DNA from: Megachile rotundata
Taxonomy: Eukaryota > Arthropoda > Insecta > Hymenoptera > Megachilidae
NCBI RefSeq assembly: GCF_050947335.1
Contig: NC_134983.1
Coordinates: 9,936,001-10,000,000, forward strand
Direction: 5' to 3'
DNA length: 64,000 nucleotides
Part shown: piece after piece, positions 1-11,900 of the stretch
How positions within the stretch are numbered: position 1 is the first letter of the stretch
How the letters are laid out: every line of letters starts with the position of its first letter
Notes under the pieces: generated by a model
Told to the model about the DNA's origin: nothing
Database searches by the model: none
Seen by the model: only the letters and a program-made list of their open reading frames with translations
Made by a program: the position numbers and the translations under genes

Positions 1-235
1 CCGCATCTAGCCCCGTTGGCAGTAATTAAAAGGCAATCAAATTTTTTTGCGGTACAAAGAACAGTTCCGTAGAGAAGGGACGTTCTGCCGTGAAAGGAAC
101 AAACTCACTTATTTTGCAAGTTTTCGAATTTTTTAATATGCAATAATTTTCCAACCGTTCAAGTTTAGTTTCATTTTGCAAATTTTCAAATCCCCATATT
201 GGCGAATTGTCCAAGTTCCCAAAGTTTCCGGACTG

Positions 236-452
236 CACTAAATCTCAAAGTACCCAAGTTTCGAAATTTTCAGACTATACTAAATTTCTTCGCTCTCAAG
301 TTTCCTAATCCAAATTCTCAAATTCTAATCTCGAAATTCTCAAGTTCTTCAAACTCTTAATTTCTCAGATTGTCAAATTTCCAAACTCTGGCAAACTCAC
401 ATCCTCAAATTCCTAAACTTTCTACCTAAATTCTCAAATTATTAAGTCCCGA
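236..452. repeat. Degenerate AAATTCTC-type satellite patch
   Basis: The plus strand repeats variants of AAATTCTCAAATTCC with irregular 7-10 base spacing, for example around 300-360 and 400-450. Conservation between units is poor, so this is an old, decayed patch rather than an active array. It has the same style as the clean arrays at 28.9, 34, and 56.6 kb. A possible decayed element end lies just to its right at 480-512. Confidence 0.6.
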
Positions 453-479
453 AAAATCCCCGAGCTTCCTTGCCAGGTC

Positions 480-512
480 ATCCCTAGAGAAATCAGGATT
501 TCCCCTGTATCT
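480..512. repeat. Possible decayed copy of the GTACAGTC-type terminal repeat
   Basis: The segment has CCCTAGA, then TCAGGATTT, then CCCCTGTA. This follows the order of the right-hand terminal repeat at 3381-3418, which has CCCTAGA, TCAGATTTG and CTGACTGTAC. The match needs gaps and is imperfect. A satellite patch (236-452) lies on its inner side, as it does at the 3.4-kb copy. Any partner end would lie outside the window. Chance similarity is possible. Confidence 0.3.
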
Positions 513-1164
513 CTTGATATAACAGCGTTCTTTCGGTTTCCTAATATTCGAATTGCGTGTGAACAAAATAGAAAGGAAACGGTGAGCTCAGCAGTGGCGC
601 AAGTGGAAGGCAAATTTCGGTCGAAAATTCGACAAACAGCACAGAACCCATAATCATCGAATGATGAGCTGTATCTGCAACGTATTTCGTGGTTGGTCGT
701 TACTTCGCATGGTTATGATTAAACCGGCAAAGTATAGTATTCCAACTAATTGCATAATTGTATCGTTTAAGGGGACTCGTTTAATTTCTTCACTTTGTTG
801 CGCAAATTCTGGTCCCTTAATGGTCTGGCGATTCGAAATGAAAGGGTTCGACAGCCAGCCACATATATCAGTCCCGAGAAATTCGAACCGTTTCTTCTAC
901 GGGTTTTCGAGGTGCCTAGATGAAATTATATATGGCGAGCATCGTTGTCTAAACGATGGAATGTAAATTCTATGCCGGTTGACCATAAACCGTAATTACA
1001 CGACGGCCTGTGAAACCTCAAACCGAACTGACCAAAAGATCGCGAACGGAAATACTCCATTAATTTATTTCGAATTAACCCGTGGAAGAGTGATCTCATA
1101 CTTTTTTGAATCTTCAAATTTATTCTCATTTTTTTACCCGAGGTTTTATGAATTAGGAGTGTAA
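513..1164. other. Unique AT-rich sequence, no supported gene
   Basis: Short open frames overlap here on both strands (661-966 plus, 926-1189 minus). Neither shows a domain, a signal peptide or a family motif, and their lengths are ordinary for chance. I see no repeat structure. Confidence 0.5.
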
Positions 1165-1560
1165 CCTTCACAATATATCGATCTAACATGACCTTAGTCT
1201 GAATTAACCTAATTGAATTCCTATTACAAATCTTCGTGGTATCATTCAGAGTAATAGCATAACTTTCATAGTATATTAAACTGTTATCGATCCAACATAA
1301 CCTTAATCTGAGTTAACCTAATTGAATTCTATTACAAATCTTCGTGGTATTTCAGAATAGCATGATCTTCGCAGTATATTAAAAAGTAATCAACGTAATC
1401 TAACCTTAGTCTAAATTAACCTAATTGTACTTCCATCACAAATCTTCATAATTCTGTAACCTTTATATTGTATTAAAAAATTATCTATCTAACTAACCTT
1501 AATAATTAACTTAATTGAACCTCTATTAGAAACCTTTATAACTACTCAAAATGGCGACTT
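1165..1560. repeat. Four-copy decaying tandem repeat, about 90-109 bp per unit
   Basis: The marker AACCTAATTG recurs at about 1206, 1315 and 1418, with AACTTAATTG at 1508. Each is followed by a version of ATTACAAATCTTCGTGG and preceded by ATCTAACATGACCTTAG-like sequence. Spacings are 109, 103 and 90 bases, so later units have lost sequence. The unit does not resemble the AAATTCCC satellites. No coding capacity is seen. Confidence 0.8.
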
Positions 1561-2124
1561 TCACGATGTATTAACTGCAAGCTAAATGTCAGCATAATAC
1601 ATCGATATAATTAATATTTCCCATTAGATAAAGTTTATACTCATTTATCTCTAAACAAAAAATATTTCATTCTTTATAAAGAATGTAGTATATGGATATA
1701 GTAACAGTGGGTTAGAGCTTTTATTTCGAGTCACGCGCCAACTCGTGGGTTGACATCGGTAGACACCGGCGTGCCACTCTGAAGATCAATGACACAACAC
1801 TGATTACGTATCGACGAGTAAATATCGAACAAGCGAGTACCGTTCGCTTCCAATATCCCCAGGATCTTCATTACAGAGGAGTAACGTTCATTTTATATCA
1901 GGCAACGTAACACTTCAACAAGCCACGTGACGACCATTAAACGCCGCGATTCATTCGAAAGCCAGGTTACGAAGAAAAATGCGTGAACAGGTGCGAAATA
2001 CGAGGCTGATAACGTATGCCGCGTCATAACTCTCGCCGGCAAGAGTAATGCTCGTGTCGGTCATAAAAAACGCTCGGCTTTGTCAGTATCGAGCTACTCG
2101 TCGAGCTTTCGTCGGTTTCCTGTA
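1561..2124. other. Unique sequence, no supported gene
   Basis: AT-rich at first, then closer to even base composition from about 1720, with many CpG dinucleotides. No open frame, repeat or RNA structure stands out. It ends at the left terminal repeat of the 2.1-3.4 kb unit. Confidence 0.5.
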
Positions 2125-2164
2125 GTACAGTCGAAAGCAAATATCGACTTCCCTAGGGAAAATG
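2125..2164 (+). repeat. Left terminal inverted repeat of the 2.1-3.4 kb unit
   Basis: It reads GTACAGTC at 2125, CAAAT near 2138 and CCTAGGGAAAAT at the inner end. It aligns with the complement of 3381-3418 with two small gaps and a handful of substitutions. The outer TA at 2126-2127 is a candidate target-site duplication. Confidence 0.6.
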
Positions 2165-2577
2165 TAGCAATCGAGAAGATGTGTCACTTCATAAGGATTT
2201 TGGAAATTTGAAAATTTACGTTCGGGTTTATGGATCTGGAGACGTGGGAATATATTATGGAATTTAGGGGTGTGTATGTGTAGAAATCTAGGAAGATGAG
2301 GTGGGAACTGAAATTTAAAGTATGTAAATTCTTAGGTTGTCAGATATTAAAATTCACAAATTTTCTCGACCTGAGATTTTTAGGTCTGTAAATTCTAAGA
2401 CATCCAATTTTTTTGAATTCGAATCCCTAAGTTCTCAAATTTCCATATATCCAAAATTCTGAATTTCTAAATTTCCAAATCCTTGAATTCTAAATCCACA
2501 AGTCCCTAAATTCTCAAGTCCCTAAATTCCCAAGTTCCTAAATATCTAAGTTCCTAAATCCCCAAATTTCTAATTCC

Positions 2578-3182
2578 ACAAATCTACATATCCACATAAC
2601 CACTCATCCACATATCCACATATCCACATATCCACACATTCACATATCCACACATCCATACATCCACATATCCACACATCCACATATCCACACATTCACA
2701 CATCCACACATCCACATATCCACACATCCACGTATCCACACATCCACGTATCCACACATCCACGTATCCATACATCCACGTATCCACGCATCCACACATC
2801 CACACATCCACACATCCACATATCCACACATCCACATATCCACACATCCACATATCCACACATCCACATATCCACACATCCACATATCCACACATCCACA
2901 TATCCACACATCCACATATCCACACATCCACATATCCACACATCCACATATCTACATATCCACACATCCACATATCCACAAATCCACATATCCACACATC
3001 CACACATCCACATATCCACACATCCACATATCCACACATCCACATATCCACACATCCACATATCCACACATCCACATATCCACACATCCACATATCCACA
3101 TATCCACACATCCACATATCCACAAATCCACATATCCACACATCCACACATCCACATATCCACATATCCACACATCCACAAA
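2578..3182. repeat. 16-bp minisatellite of CACATATC/CACACATC units
   Basis: Two related 8-mers, CACATATC and CACACATC, alternate to form a 16-bp unit repeated for about 600 bases. It is very regular at 2815-2945 and 3000-3110, with CACGTATC variants at about 2730-2785. Because the unit has no stop codon in several minus-strand frames, frames of up to 195 codons exist, predicting Met/Trp/Cys/Val/Asp-rich peptides. I read these as a by-product of the repeat and not as genes. Confidence 0.95.
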
Positions 3183-3380
3183 TCCTTAAATTCTAAAATT
3201 TCAGAATCTCCAAATTTGTAAATCTCAAAACCCCCAAATACCAAAATTTCAAAATCCCCAGATCCCCATATTCCCATGTCCATCTCTCATTCCAAAATCC
3301 CCAAACTCTTAACCCACCCCTACGTTTTCAACATATCAAAAATTTCTAATAATTAGCACCCTGCATTTACCCCTTGCCTT

Positions 3381-3418
3381 ATTTTCCCTAGAAAGGTCAG
3401 ATTTGTTTCTGACTGTAC
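3381..3418 (-). repeat. Right terminal inverted repeat of the 2.1-3.4 kb unit
   Basis: Read on the minus strand from 3418 it gives GTACAGTCAGAAACAAATCT, followed by TTTCTAGGGAAAAT. It is nearer in sequence to the copy at 58419-58459 than to its own partner at 2125. This fits a dispersed family. A TA lies at 3416-3417. Confidence 0.6.
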
Positions 3419-3560
3419 CTTGTTCACCCCTACCTGCCCGATGAAAAAGGAAGGATTCGGTGGGATGGCCTGGCACCGTGCATCCAATATTTTATCGCCT
3501 CCCTTGTCATCGAGGCGCATTGTGGACCGCCTTAATGCGCGCCTCAACCATAGTTCAGCC

Positions 3561-3597
3561 GATGACATTTCAATAAACCCGTTAGGGAATAAGGTCA
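3561..3597 (+). repeat. Short duplicated motif, copy 1
   Basis: TGACATTTC, a short AC-rich spacer, then GTTAGGGAATAAGGTCA. The last 17 bases recur exactly at 4329-4345, with TGACATTTC again just upstream. Outside this segment the two regions are unrelated. Minus-strand frames across both copies share a TLFPN peptide string, but only as a consequence of the duplicated DNA. Confidence 0.7.
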
Positions 3598-4308
3598 ATC
3601 TGAAACCTGCATGTCGGCGTCTATCGAGAACAGTTAGACCAATACTCGGTTCCGAGTGTCTCATGTTTAAGGTCACGTAGGTTCACGGAATAACTGGGTC
3701 TCTCTTGTTTGAGTTCAATTAGAATCGCCGTTCAGTTAACCCCTATGGGGACTGCCGGGTAAATATACTTTCCTCTTTGGGTAAAAACTTCGCGCCGTTT
3801 CTGCTTAACTTTTTAACCGTTCCTTCGAATTCCCTTTATCGAGTTACTTGCTGCTTCACGATTCCGTATTGAACACTTCTTTAAGTATATATAGAGTCAA
3901 ATCCGTTGTCTTCGCGAAATGGTAGACGATTATAAATATTTGATGGAAACTGAATAATTACATTAGTTCGCGAATCTTTAATCGCCTTTTAACGATGGTG
4001 CAGATTTATAGCTTTGACAGAAACTTTAATTTTTACACTTGCACCTTTTCATAGAATTTATAAAATTATGAATCTGTCACAACCAAAAGCACTCTATCAG
4101 TCAGGAACAATTAAGGTGGTCATAATTTAATGGTCAAGAATGTGTTCAAAAAACCATTCGTTAGCAAGAGCTACATCATTGACATATGAAAACTTTCTTT
4201 TGTGCGATAATTCGGTCCATTATACCCCGTTCATTGTCTCTGCGTGAATCAGCTTTCTCGGACAAAGAAACGAATTATTCTGAGAGTAGGAAAGCTCGAC
4301 GAAAACGG

Positions 4309-4345
4309 TGACATTTCTCAACAAACTTGTTAGGGAATAAGGTCA
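4309..4345 (+). repeat. Short duplicated motif, copy 2
   Basis: Second copy of the 35-37 base segment seen at 3561-3597, in the same orientation and about 750 bases away. The 17-base right part is identical, while the middle spacer differs by two bases in length and several substitutions. Confidence 0.7.
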
Positions 4346-6305
4346 CTCGAGTCGGACTCTGCACTCGAGGCTCGAGGAACTCTAATTGAAATGCCGTCTC
4401 GTAATCGCACACCGCGGAATACCGTGCCACGTCAACGAGGTAATTTGAGGAAAACTCGACGAATCCTGCGTTCTTGGTGACGTGAGTCCCGTGCCCGTAC
4501 CGAGCGTTAAATTGCTCGCGACAGTCGTTAACGTCCAAGCTGTTTTGCTTTACGTTACATGGCGAAATTAAATGTTCCTCGCCGTGTACTAAGAAGAATG
4601 CACACTGTACGATTATTACCGAGTAATTTCATATTAATTAATGAAGCTCGAATCATTAAAACTTAGCGAGGTTGCAGTTGTTCAGATGCTTCACTTTGTG
4701 CTGAAATTATCTATGGAAGAAGATAAATAAATAAGCATTTTACTATTCTCTATTATCTTGCATCTTATTTATTAATAATAACATTTAATTTAAATTTATG
4801 GAATATATTTATGGCGTAAACTTATGAGTTATAAGGACACACACTTTCGATGATCTTGATAGTTCGATGATTAAATAAAGACTTAAAAAATCATTTTCCT
4901 TATTGGAAAAACGATTAATATATTATTGTGGTATGTGTGTGTGTATGTACTATGTAATTGTATGATCGGCATGGGTACATAACATAAAATTTGCATGTAA
5001 TGAAGATTGCTAAAAGATTGTCTTTTTGGGTGTGATCGAATGTTTTCGGAGCGAAGCGAGAAGCTCTTTGCTTCTTGAGAAATTGTGAGATAAAGACGTG
5101 AGAGATTTGTAATTCGAGAGGTTCCATTTGTGTTGCATTTAATTAATTATAACTATTCATACTTTGTTAATAAACTTCATTAATCTTTCTAATTATTAAA
5201 TATTATTCTACATTATGTAATAAGATTTCAATGATAAGATATAAACGAATGCAATATTTTTCCTTAGAAAAGTGTCAAATCGTTTGTGTCCAATAAAGGG
5301 GGTGTAAAAAGGTGCAGCACGAAGGGCAAGTTCAGATTGAGAAATTAAAAGCTGTTACACGGCGTTTTTACGAAAAGCAACATACGGTCGGCTGTTCTCT
5401 CCAATTAGTCAAGGTCGTGGCAGAAATGAACCGGATGCAGGATCGAAAAAGGGGAACACACGTTTTTCTGCGGGGCTGCTGGAAAGTCACGCGCAGAAAA
5501 TGGTTTTCACGTGTCAGCATGCGAGAAGGAAAGGAGCCGTAGGGAAAAGAAAAATAGAAGTTTTTAGACCTCCTACGGTTAGAGAACGACGGGTGGGGTC
5601 CGACGAAGGCAATTCCTAAGGTATTGTGCGTAAATACTGAATCAATGACGGCCATAAAGGCGACTCCAACGCGGTATTTAACGGCTTTTAAGGTGGCTCA
5701 AAGCAGCGCCAGCGAGAAGAGCGCCAGAAGACTCTCCTTCGTCGACGGTCGTTTTTCATTTTCCACCTTTTCACATCGATTTCCACGGCACAATGAAGTT
5801 TCAACGGGGCCGTTCTGCAGCCCGTTGCGACGAGAACGAGACGACGAGATCGAATCTGACCCTCGGAAGAAAGGAGAGAGGAAACGGCGAAAAAGAATAC
5901 CGTGATTCTATGGAAAAATTGATATGTTCCGGTCTCGGGTGTGCTTTTCTTCGAGCGAGAAACTCGTCGAGTACTAGCCGATAAAACGGGAACCAGTTTA
6001 CGACGTTTAACGTCTGAATTAATTATCAATTTATCGCGGAGAGTAGATCTCGCTGCGAGCACAGTACCTTTTAATTATTCACGAAGCCCGATAGTGCGTT
6101 GAAACTTGTTACGGTGGCTACCGCAATGAACCCTTCGAACACGTTGAAACAAGGAACCAACCAGGGGAAAAAAACGGTCAGCGGTTAGAGAACGTTAAAT
6201 GAGACACTTGTTCGTTCTCTCTTCTCATTGATTTTTAATTGCATACAGACATTATCTCAAATATATACTAATTTCGAATTGGATGAATTTATTGGTTATT
6301 GACAT
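4346..6305. other. Unique sequence with a GC-richer block, no supported gene
   Basis: A short TG run lies at about 4933-4947. From about 5300 to 6070 the base composition is more even and open frames occur on both strands (5368-5655 minus, 5624-5905 plus, 5688-6062 minus). Their overlap in opposite directions and their Arg/Ser-rich make-up point to chance. A conserved non-coding element is possible but untested. Confidence 0.45.
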
Positions 6306-6490
6306 AATAGGATACATGAGGCCAATTATATTTTCTGAAATTTCAAGGTTACTGATGTCATCAAATGTACATATTTCTACATTAATGTAATTGCATTGGT
6401 ACAATGGGATATAAGGCTGGTTATGGTTTTGAGATTTTAAGGTCATTGATGCTTTTAGACACATATTGTGGAGTAACATATTCTACAGAC
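6306..6490. repeat. Diverged two-copy tandem duplication, about 97 bp
   Basis: The unit starting at 6306 (AATAGGATACATGAGGCCAA) is echoed at 6403 (AATGGGATATAAGGCTGG). Both go on to a TTTCAAGGTTACTGATG-like stretch. ACAGACATTATC also occurs just outside at about 6246 and at 6484. The copies are old and gapped. Confidence 0.6.
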
Positions 6491-6994
6491 ATTATCACCT
6501 AGTAGCTTCATATTATTATTTAATAACTGAACATTTTAATGTTATTTCTTTGTAATTCAGTACATCAACATTATTGTAATATTTTTTTATGATACGTATA
6601 TAGCTGTTAGAATAAACGTTCAACATGGCGCTGCACTACATGTCATAAAAGTTTGATTTTAAAGAAAAACGCACAGTTTAAAAAAATCGAATATTTTAGA
6701 GATTTAAACTAGATTAATGTGATAGTATCATACAACACGTGTAGTAGATTAAGTACTTTCCTATACAGTTGGATCAAAACGCGAAAATGTCCAGGTAGAC
6801 CAAAACTGTTTACCGATACCATCGCGAACAATGGCGGTGCGCAAACAGCATTAATCACAACCATTACAGGACAACCTTTGTTCTAGGACAATGTACTAGA
6901 ACGATAGAGTGTTGAATCAGGGAGGGTACGAGCGAGGAGGGGGGACGAACTACCAACATTACGGGCTCGCGCATTTCCTCATAGTTTAACCCAG

Positions 6995-7579
6995 TTAAGT
7001 TATTCGAAGGCAAATGTATTTAACGATAAATACCGCGCAATATGCGACGGATACATCGCCGGTTTGATCCATGTGCATCGATGTCTCTCTGATTCGTTGA
7101 TCCCTGACACCGAGCGTCGCAGTGTTCCCGATGAGAAGGTTATTGCAATTTCCTATCGATCGAACCGCGACAATTTGGAAACTCGGCAGTTTGGACGGTG
7201 CATATAGCCAGGATTTCCATGTTTCGCCGACGGGGATCGACACATAATTCCCGCCAGCTAACTCAGTTCCGTTCTGCCAGTGAAATTCGCGGAGCATTCG
7301 TAGGCGGCTCAAAACGACAGCCAGAATTTCTGTGGAATTCGACGACGACGTAGACGTACCTACGTATCGTCGAACGTGACGTTTACCATCGACGATTCCT
7401 CCTCTGCCGTTCCCTCGAGCTCCTGATGACGTATGCATGAAATTGCGGGCTAGTTTATCGGCCGGTACGTCGATGTAAATTGTAACACGCGCGGCAAAAG
7501 CGTGTTCACGCTTGCAACTCGACCACTTGGCCGAGTCAAGCAGACGCGAACTAAATTTACGTACATTGACGGGCATCAA
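6995..7579 (-). CDS. Weak coding candidate, 194 codons, unrecognised
   Basis: This is the longest open frame outside the satellite arrays. It starts with two methionines, and residues 4-60 are basic and Ser-rich. A Ser/Thr run (TSTSSSNS) falls near residue 80 and a moderately hydrophobic C-terminus (VAYCAVFIVKYICL) ends the protein. I recognise no domain, there is no N-terminal signal, and no partner exon is evident. The region has near-even base composition, which makes long chance frames more likely. Could be a chance frame, a lineage-specific gene or a conserved non-coding block. Confidence 0.12.
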   Translation of the reverse strand: MMPVNVRKFSSRLLDSAKWSSCKREHAFAARVTIYIDVPADKLARNFMHTSSGARGNGRGGIVDGKRHVRRYVGTSTSSSNSTEILAVVLSRLRMLREFHWQNGTELAGGNYVSIPVGETWKSWLYAPSKLPSFQIVAVRSIGNCNNLLIGNTATLGVRDQRIRETSMHMDQTGDVSVAYCAVFIVKYICLRIT

Positions 7580-10500
7580 GGAATACCCTGGGAGAGTGTT
7601 TAGGTACCTGAAATTTCATTAGTTAAATGGACTATCGTTAACTTCGGAGTTACCCCCTGAATGCTAAGTAAACTCGTAGCCGAGAGATCGTCCGTTCGAC
7701 TATCGATCCGTTCATGCATGTATTAACAATCGTTGCTTTCTTCAAGATTTACTTGATGATAAACACCAATCGCCTTCTAGATAACTTCCTGATTTGTCGA
7801 AGAACTAAATGTTAATTTGTAAATGATATACTGTTATGTTTCCATTCATGATCGCACCTGAAGTTAGGAATTTCAGAACTTAGAGTTTTGACAATTAGAA
7901 AGTTTGTAAATCTGAATACTTGAAACTTCAAAATTCGATAATGTATAAATACGAACTTTTGTGTCCTCATCAAGCAAGTATAAATTTCACCCTAACTTCG
8001 TCCTACACCCCAGTTAGAATACCCGTATGACCTGAGGTTTCACCTGATCATAAAATCTGCCATACTCCATTTGATAAGTAAAATAGCAACGTTAAATCGA
8101 CCAGTGTCCCCAATTCAACAAAGCACGTTTCTGTTTAAATCCTTTTCCGGAGCTCAGCACCATCAACAAATCTATTAAAAGTTCGTCGAGCAGACTCGAT
8201 CGGTATTATTCGGTCGTCAGGAAGGTATCCATCTTGCTCGTGGCTGGCAAAAGGGAGGTATTTTGAAAACGTAGCCACAAAAGAGCAAACTGAAGCCACC
8301 AGCGATCTTAAGTGTCGCTAAAAGCGGCCGGAATGGGACAGACCTCCACGAGGTTGTGTCGTCAGGTCGAGCACAGGTATAGGCACGGTGTCCCATGGGA
8401 TAGGGAGGGAATACGTCATTTGAACCGTGCCATTGTCGATTTCGGTTTACAATGGGGACAGCTGAACGAGAGGACCAAAACATTGAGACATATCCCGTTG
8501 TTGTCGCTGTCACCGTTGATCCTCCCCACGGGTCGGACATTATTACAAAAATATTTGAAACTGCTCGATGCTTGTAAGGATATATCCCGCTCGTTGCATT
8601 GTGCTGGTACGCGCAACGCGTTCGAACTAATGCTCCTCGGTTGAGACTCGATCTGACGGAGGAAGAGAAATAGAAGGAAAGAGAATCATCCAGAGAATTC
8701 ATCCAGGCAGACTCTGTTGGAGGTTTCGTGTAATTTTCGACTCACGCGGAGCTCAGGTATCTCGGAGCAGACAAATATCGGGGACACCTGCTCGAACAGA
8801 AACGATAGTCATTCGTGTATCGCGTTTATACTCGAATAATTCCAATACTTCGTGTTCGAATTTTACAGCCGAATTTTACTGGTATTTACACTTCGAATTT
8901 GAATCATACCGATGTTGGAACTCCTAATATTCGAATATCGTTTTTACGATAATTAGCTTTACTTTTTGTTCCACTTTGACAGCTCTGATTTTCAAATTCT
9001 GAATTTTCTAATCTTCGTACGTGAGTCTAAGGTCTCAAGATTGATAAATATCCAATTTAGGGACTTGAGAATTAGGAGCTTTGAAAATTGGGTAATCTCG
9101 ACATTTAACATATTAACCCAAAGCAATTAAAGAAGCTTTAAAAGGTTCGAAAACATAAAAATATAAGTTGAAAGTAACAAGGGTAGAGAATTCAAAGAGA
9201 TATCGCGAAGTGATGTATTTGTTAATCCGGATTTATTTACAGCTCTGAAAGTTTCATTTCGACCGATATTGATGACCACCAGTCAATAACTGTCGACAAG
9301 CTTTCAACTGGCAGTGGTAATTGTATTTACGACCGATTGCAAATGAGAGGATTAAAGATAAAACTGTAACTAGAATCTATGGAAATTGAATCGGCGCTGG
9401 AATCGTCGGATAATCGTTCCCATCTTTCTCGCTCTTTTTCCATTTTTTTTTTTATTTCGCTCGTTCTGTTATTGAAAACGCTTCGACGGCCGGATACGCG
9501 TTTTTCGCGAATCACGTTTTTTTGTAAATAAATAAATTGAAAGTAACGTTAATATAGTTGCGAAATCACGTCGACGCGAGATTACTTGAAATGTTTCATT
9601 GATTTCGTGCAACGCGTTACCGCTTGAAATTTAATTTCATATCCAGTGTGCTTGGACAACGGTAAAAAATGCAGTCTGCCGTTAATAAAAATTCGAACAG
9701 AAATTCTCCAACGATTTATGTTTAATCGTTTCACCTAAATCATCGATTTTCATCCTCGAAACTTCCTGTCCTTGATTTAGGGGATAAAATGGTGTAAGTC
9801 AAATTTTTCCAAATATTTTGTTCTGAAATGTAGCAAAATTCAGTGAAAAATTTGGACCGTTAAAAAACGTAAATCTATTTATATTTTAATTGGTAAAAAG
9901 TAATAAAACGTATCATGAACGTTTTCATTAAATACTCATACATGTACATTCTTTCATTAAAACTTGTATATCCTAATAGTCCTTCATCCCTCAAATAAAT
10001 AAAAAAATAAAACATACGTACATTCAATAAAATAAAATCTTCAATGTTCGAAAAATTAAATAACTCATGTAACACCCTCAGTTATTTCCTCACACGTACA
10101 AGAAATAGTAAGTTCTCACAGCGAGGTGCAACATATTTTTCCTTAATTAAAAATGTATGTCGTATAAGATATTCAGGGCTCGTCGTTTTTATAAAGAAGT
10201 AAGTCACAATCGTCGGGTAACAACGACATGGCCGCAGGACTTTCACCAGAGTTTAAGAGGGCGAAGCTAAAGGAGAGGTTGGAATTTACAGAAGGGACGT
10301 TTCACCGCTGGAGATTTCGTATAATTTTGGCTCACTGGTCGCTCACGTTTCCTGAAAAATGTTTGGCACACCTGCAGCGTTACGTGATCCCCTGTGGTGA
10401 CACTGTTCTGATCCTGCGAGCACCACGAACTCGTAAGGAAGACGTCAACGTTGAAAAAAACACGGTTGGAAATACATTTCCCTATATGGAAAATAATTAC

Positions 10501-11465
10501 AAATAATAATTTAAGTCAATTTTAAGTTTGAGCAGGTTTCTTATATTATGTTGTTTGATATAGTAGTTACTTTACTCTGATATGATTCTAGACAAACCTA
10601 GCTCTCCCTAAAATCACCCTAACTTATAAATCTTCGAACCATATACTCATGTTCCTAACTACATTAAACTTCTGCATCGTCAACAAAATTCGCATAATTG
10701 TAACAATTTTTATTCTCTAATTTCTACCATTTCTAAGTTCATTTTTAAAAATGAACACCGTTCATGTGTACTCATTTCCCCCCGAGCAAAGAGACGGAAC
10801 ATTTCCGACGTAACAAGATGAAGATTTTCGCGGGCGTTGAACGGCGCCCGGGTGGCATTGGATCATCGCCAATGCTCCGTTCAACGCTATTTCCGGACTA
10901 ATTCACAGAACAACCGTCGGAAAGACTGCGCCCGTAACGAACGTGGAGATATCCGAGCACGTAAAACGTTTCGAGATCAGCGTTCGATCAACACCTCTCG
11001 ATTTCCAGCGAGATGTAATAACAGCGTGCGTTGTTCCCGCTATAATTAACATCGACGATGCAAACTGTACCTTACGAACGATTAATTAAACCGCACACCG
11101 CGCGTTCGCTCCTGGGACTCGTAAGCGGCGCGGCCACATTGTAATGAAATTGTGTTCCGATGATAAAGATACCAGCAGTTGCTTAACCTGCTGTTTCTCG
11201 CTGCGGTGTTCCTTTCATAGATTATCGGCACTTTGTTCCCGGGCATGCTGCGAATGCCGAATATCGGAGTCGGTTATCGAATGGACCAGAGCGATCGATA
11301 CCTGCGCAAACATGCACCGGTACATACGTTCAACTTGGAAATCGTTACGAAGTTATAATTGTTCTAGGGATTTTCGTATTAGTGCCGGTGTCAGCGAATG
11401 GTATGGGTTATGACTGATGAGCGCCGGAAGACGAATACGGGTGAGAGAAGAAAGAGAAGAAGGAC
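7580..11465. other. Unique sequence with faint satellite relics, no supported gene
   Basis: Weak AAATTC-style relics occur at about 7860-7950 and 8990-9110. At 8217-8702 frames are open on both strands at once, which argues against a real gene in either. The stretch 9780-10080 is strongly AT-rich. From 10740 to 11420 the composition is more even, with short basic frames (10837-11049, 11144-11413) that match nothing I know. Confidence 0.4.
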
Positions 11466-11900
11466 GAGAATTATTAGGGTAACTCAGCCGAATAAAGTGA
11501 TTAGAATCGCTAATTAAAATGACTAGAGCGACTTAAATGACTAATTACTACGATTAGAGTGATTGAGTAGAATATCCAAAACTTCGTGTTACTAATTAGG
11601 GAAGCTAGAGCTGGTAGAGAGTGGAGTAAATAACTGGCGTGAGTGGAGCGAATAATTGGAGCGTATGGAGCAACAGGAATAATTAAGTACAGAGATTAAC
11701 GAGCTAGGCAGAACATCTAACGCAATTGAAGTACTAGAGACATGGGATTAGAGAAATTAGAAGGTTTACGGGACTAGAGTGACTGGGACAACTAGAACAA
11801 CTACAGCTTCTACTAATTAGAGTGACTGAAACATGTAACTAGAATATTTAAAGTGATTAACTATACCAGCTAAAATGGTTACACTAGAGCGATTATAGAA
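11465..11900. repeat. Low-complexity stretch of degenerate GACTAGAGTGACTAATTA motifs
   Basis: Variants of ACTAGAGTGACT and GACTAATTA recur irregularly at about 11520-11570, 11770-11790 and 11815-11840. No fixed period can be read. This is a different word from the AAATTCCC satellites and may be an independent decayed simple repeat. Confidence 0.5.

Larger units (their letters stand above)
2125..3418. mobile_element. Candidate non-autonomous DNA transposon enclosing a minisatellite
   Basis: The unit is bounded by imperfect terminal inverted repeats of about 38 bases (2125-2164 and the complement of 3381-3418). Both begin GTACAGTC, continue with a CAAAT core and end with CTAGGGAAAAT. If the TA in GTAC is the target duplication, the element proper starts with CAGTC at each end, as in many Tc1/mariner-type elements; that assignment is an inference. 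The interior holds degenerate short-period repeats (2330-2577), a clean 16-bp minisatellite (2578-3182) and degenerate repeats again (3183-3345). It encodes no transposase, so it would have to be mobilised in trans. Related ends occur at 19621 and 58419. Confidence 0.55.

Noticed and set aside
2584..3283. Minus-strand frames of up to 195 codons rich in Met, Trp, Cys and Val
   Set aside because: They run through the 16-bp minisatellite, whose unit lacks stop codons in these frames. Several frames are open at once and no start or flanking gene structure is present.
8217..8702. 161-codon minus frame overlapping a 110-codon plus frame
   Set aside because: Both directions are open through the same bases and neither product has a motif, so low stop density in a GC-richer block is the better explanation.
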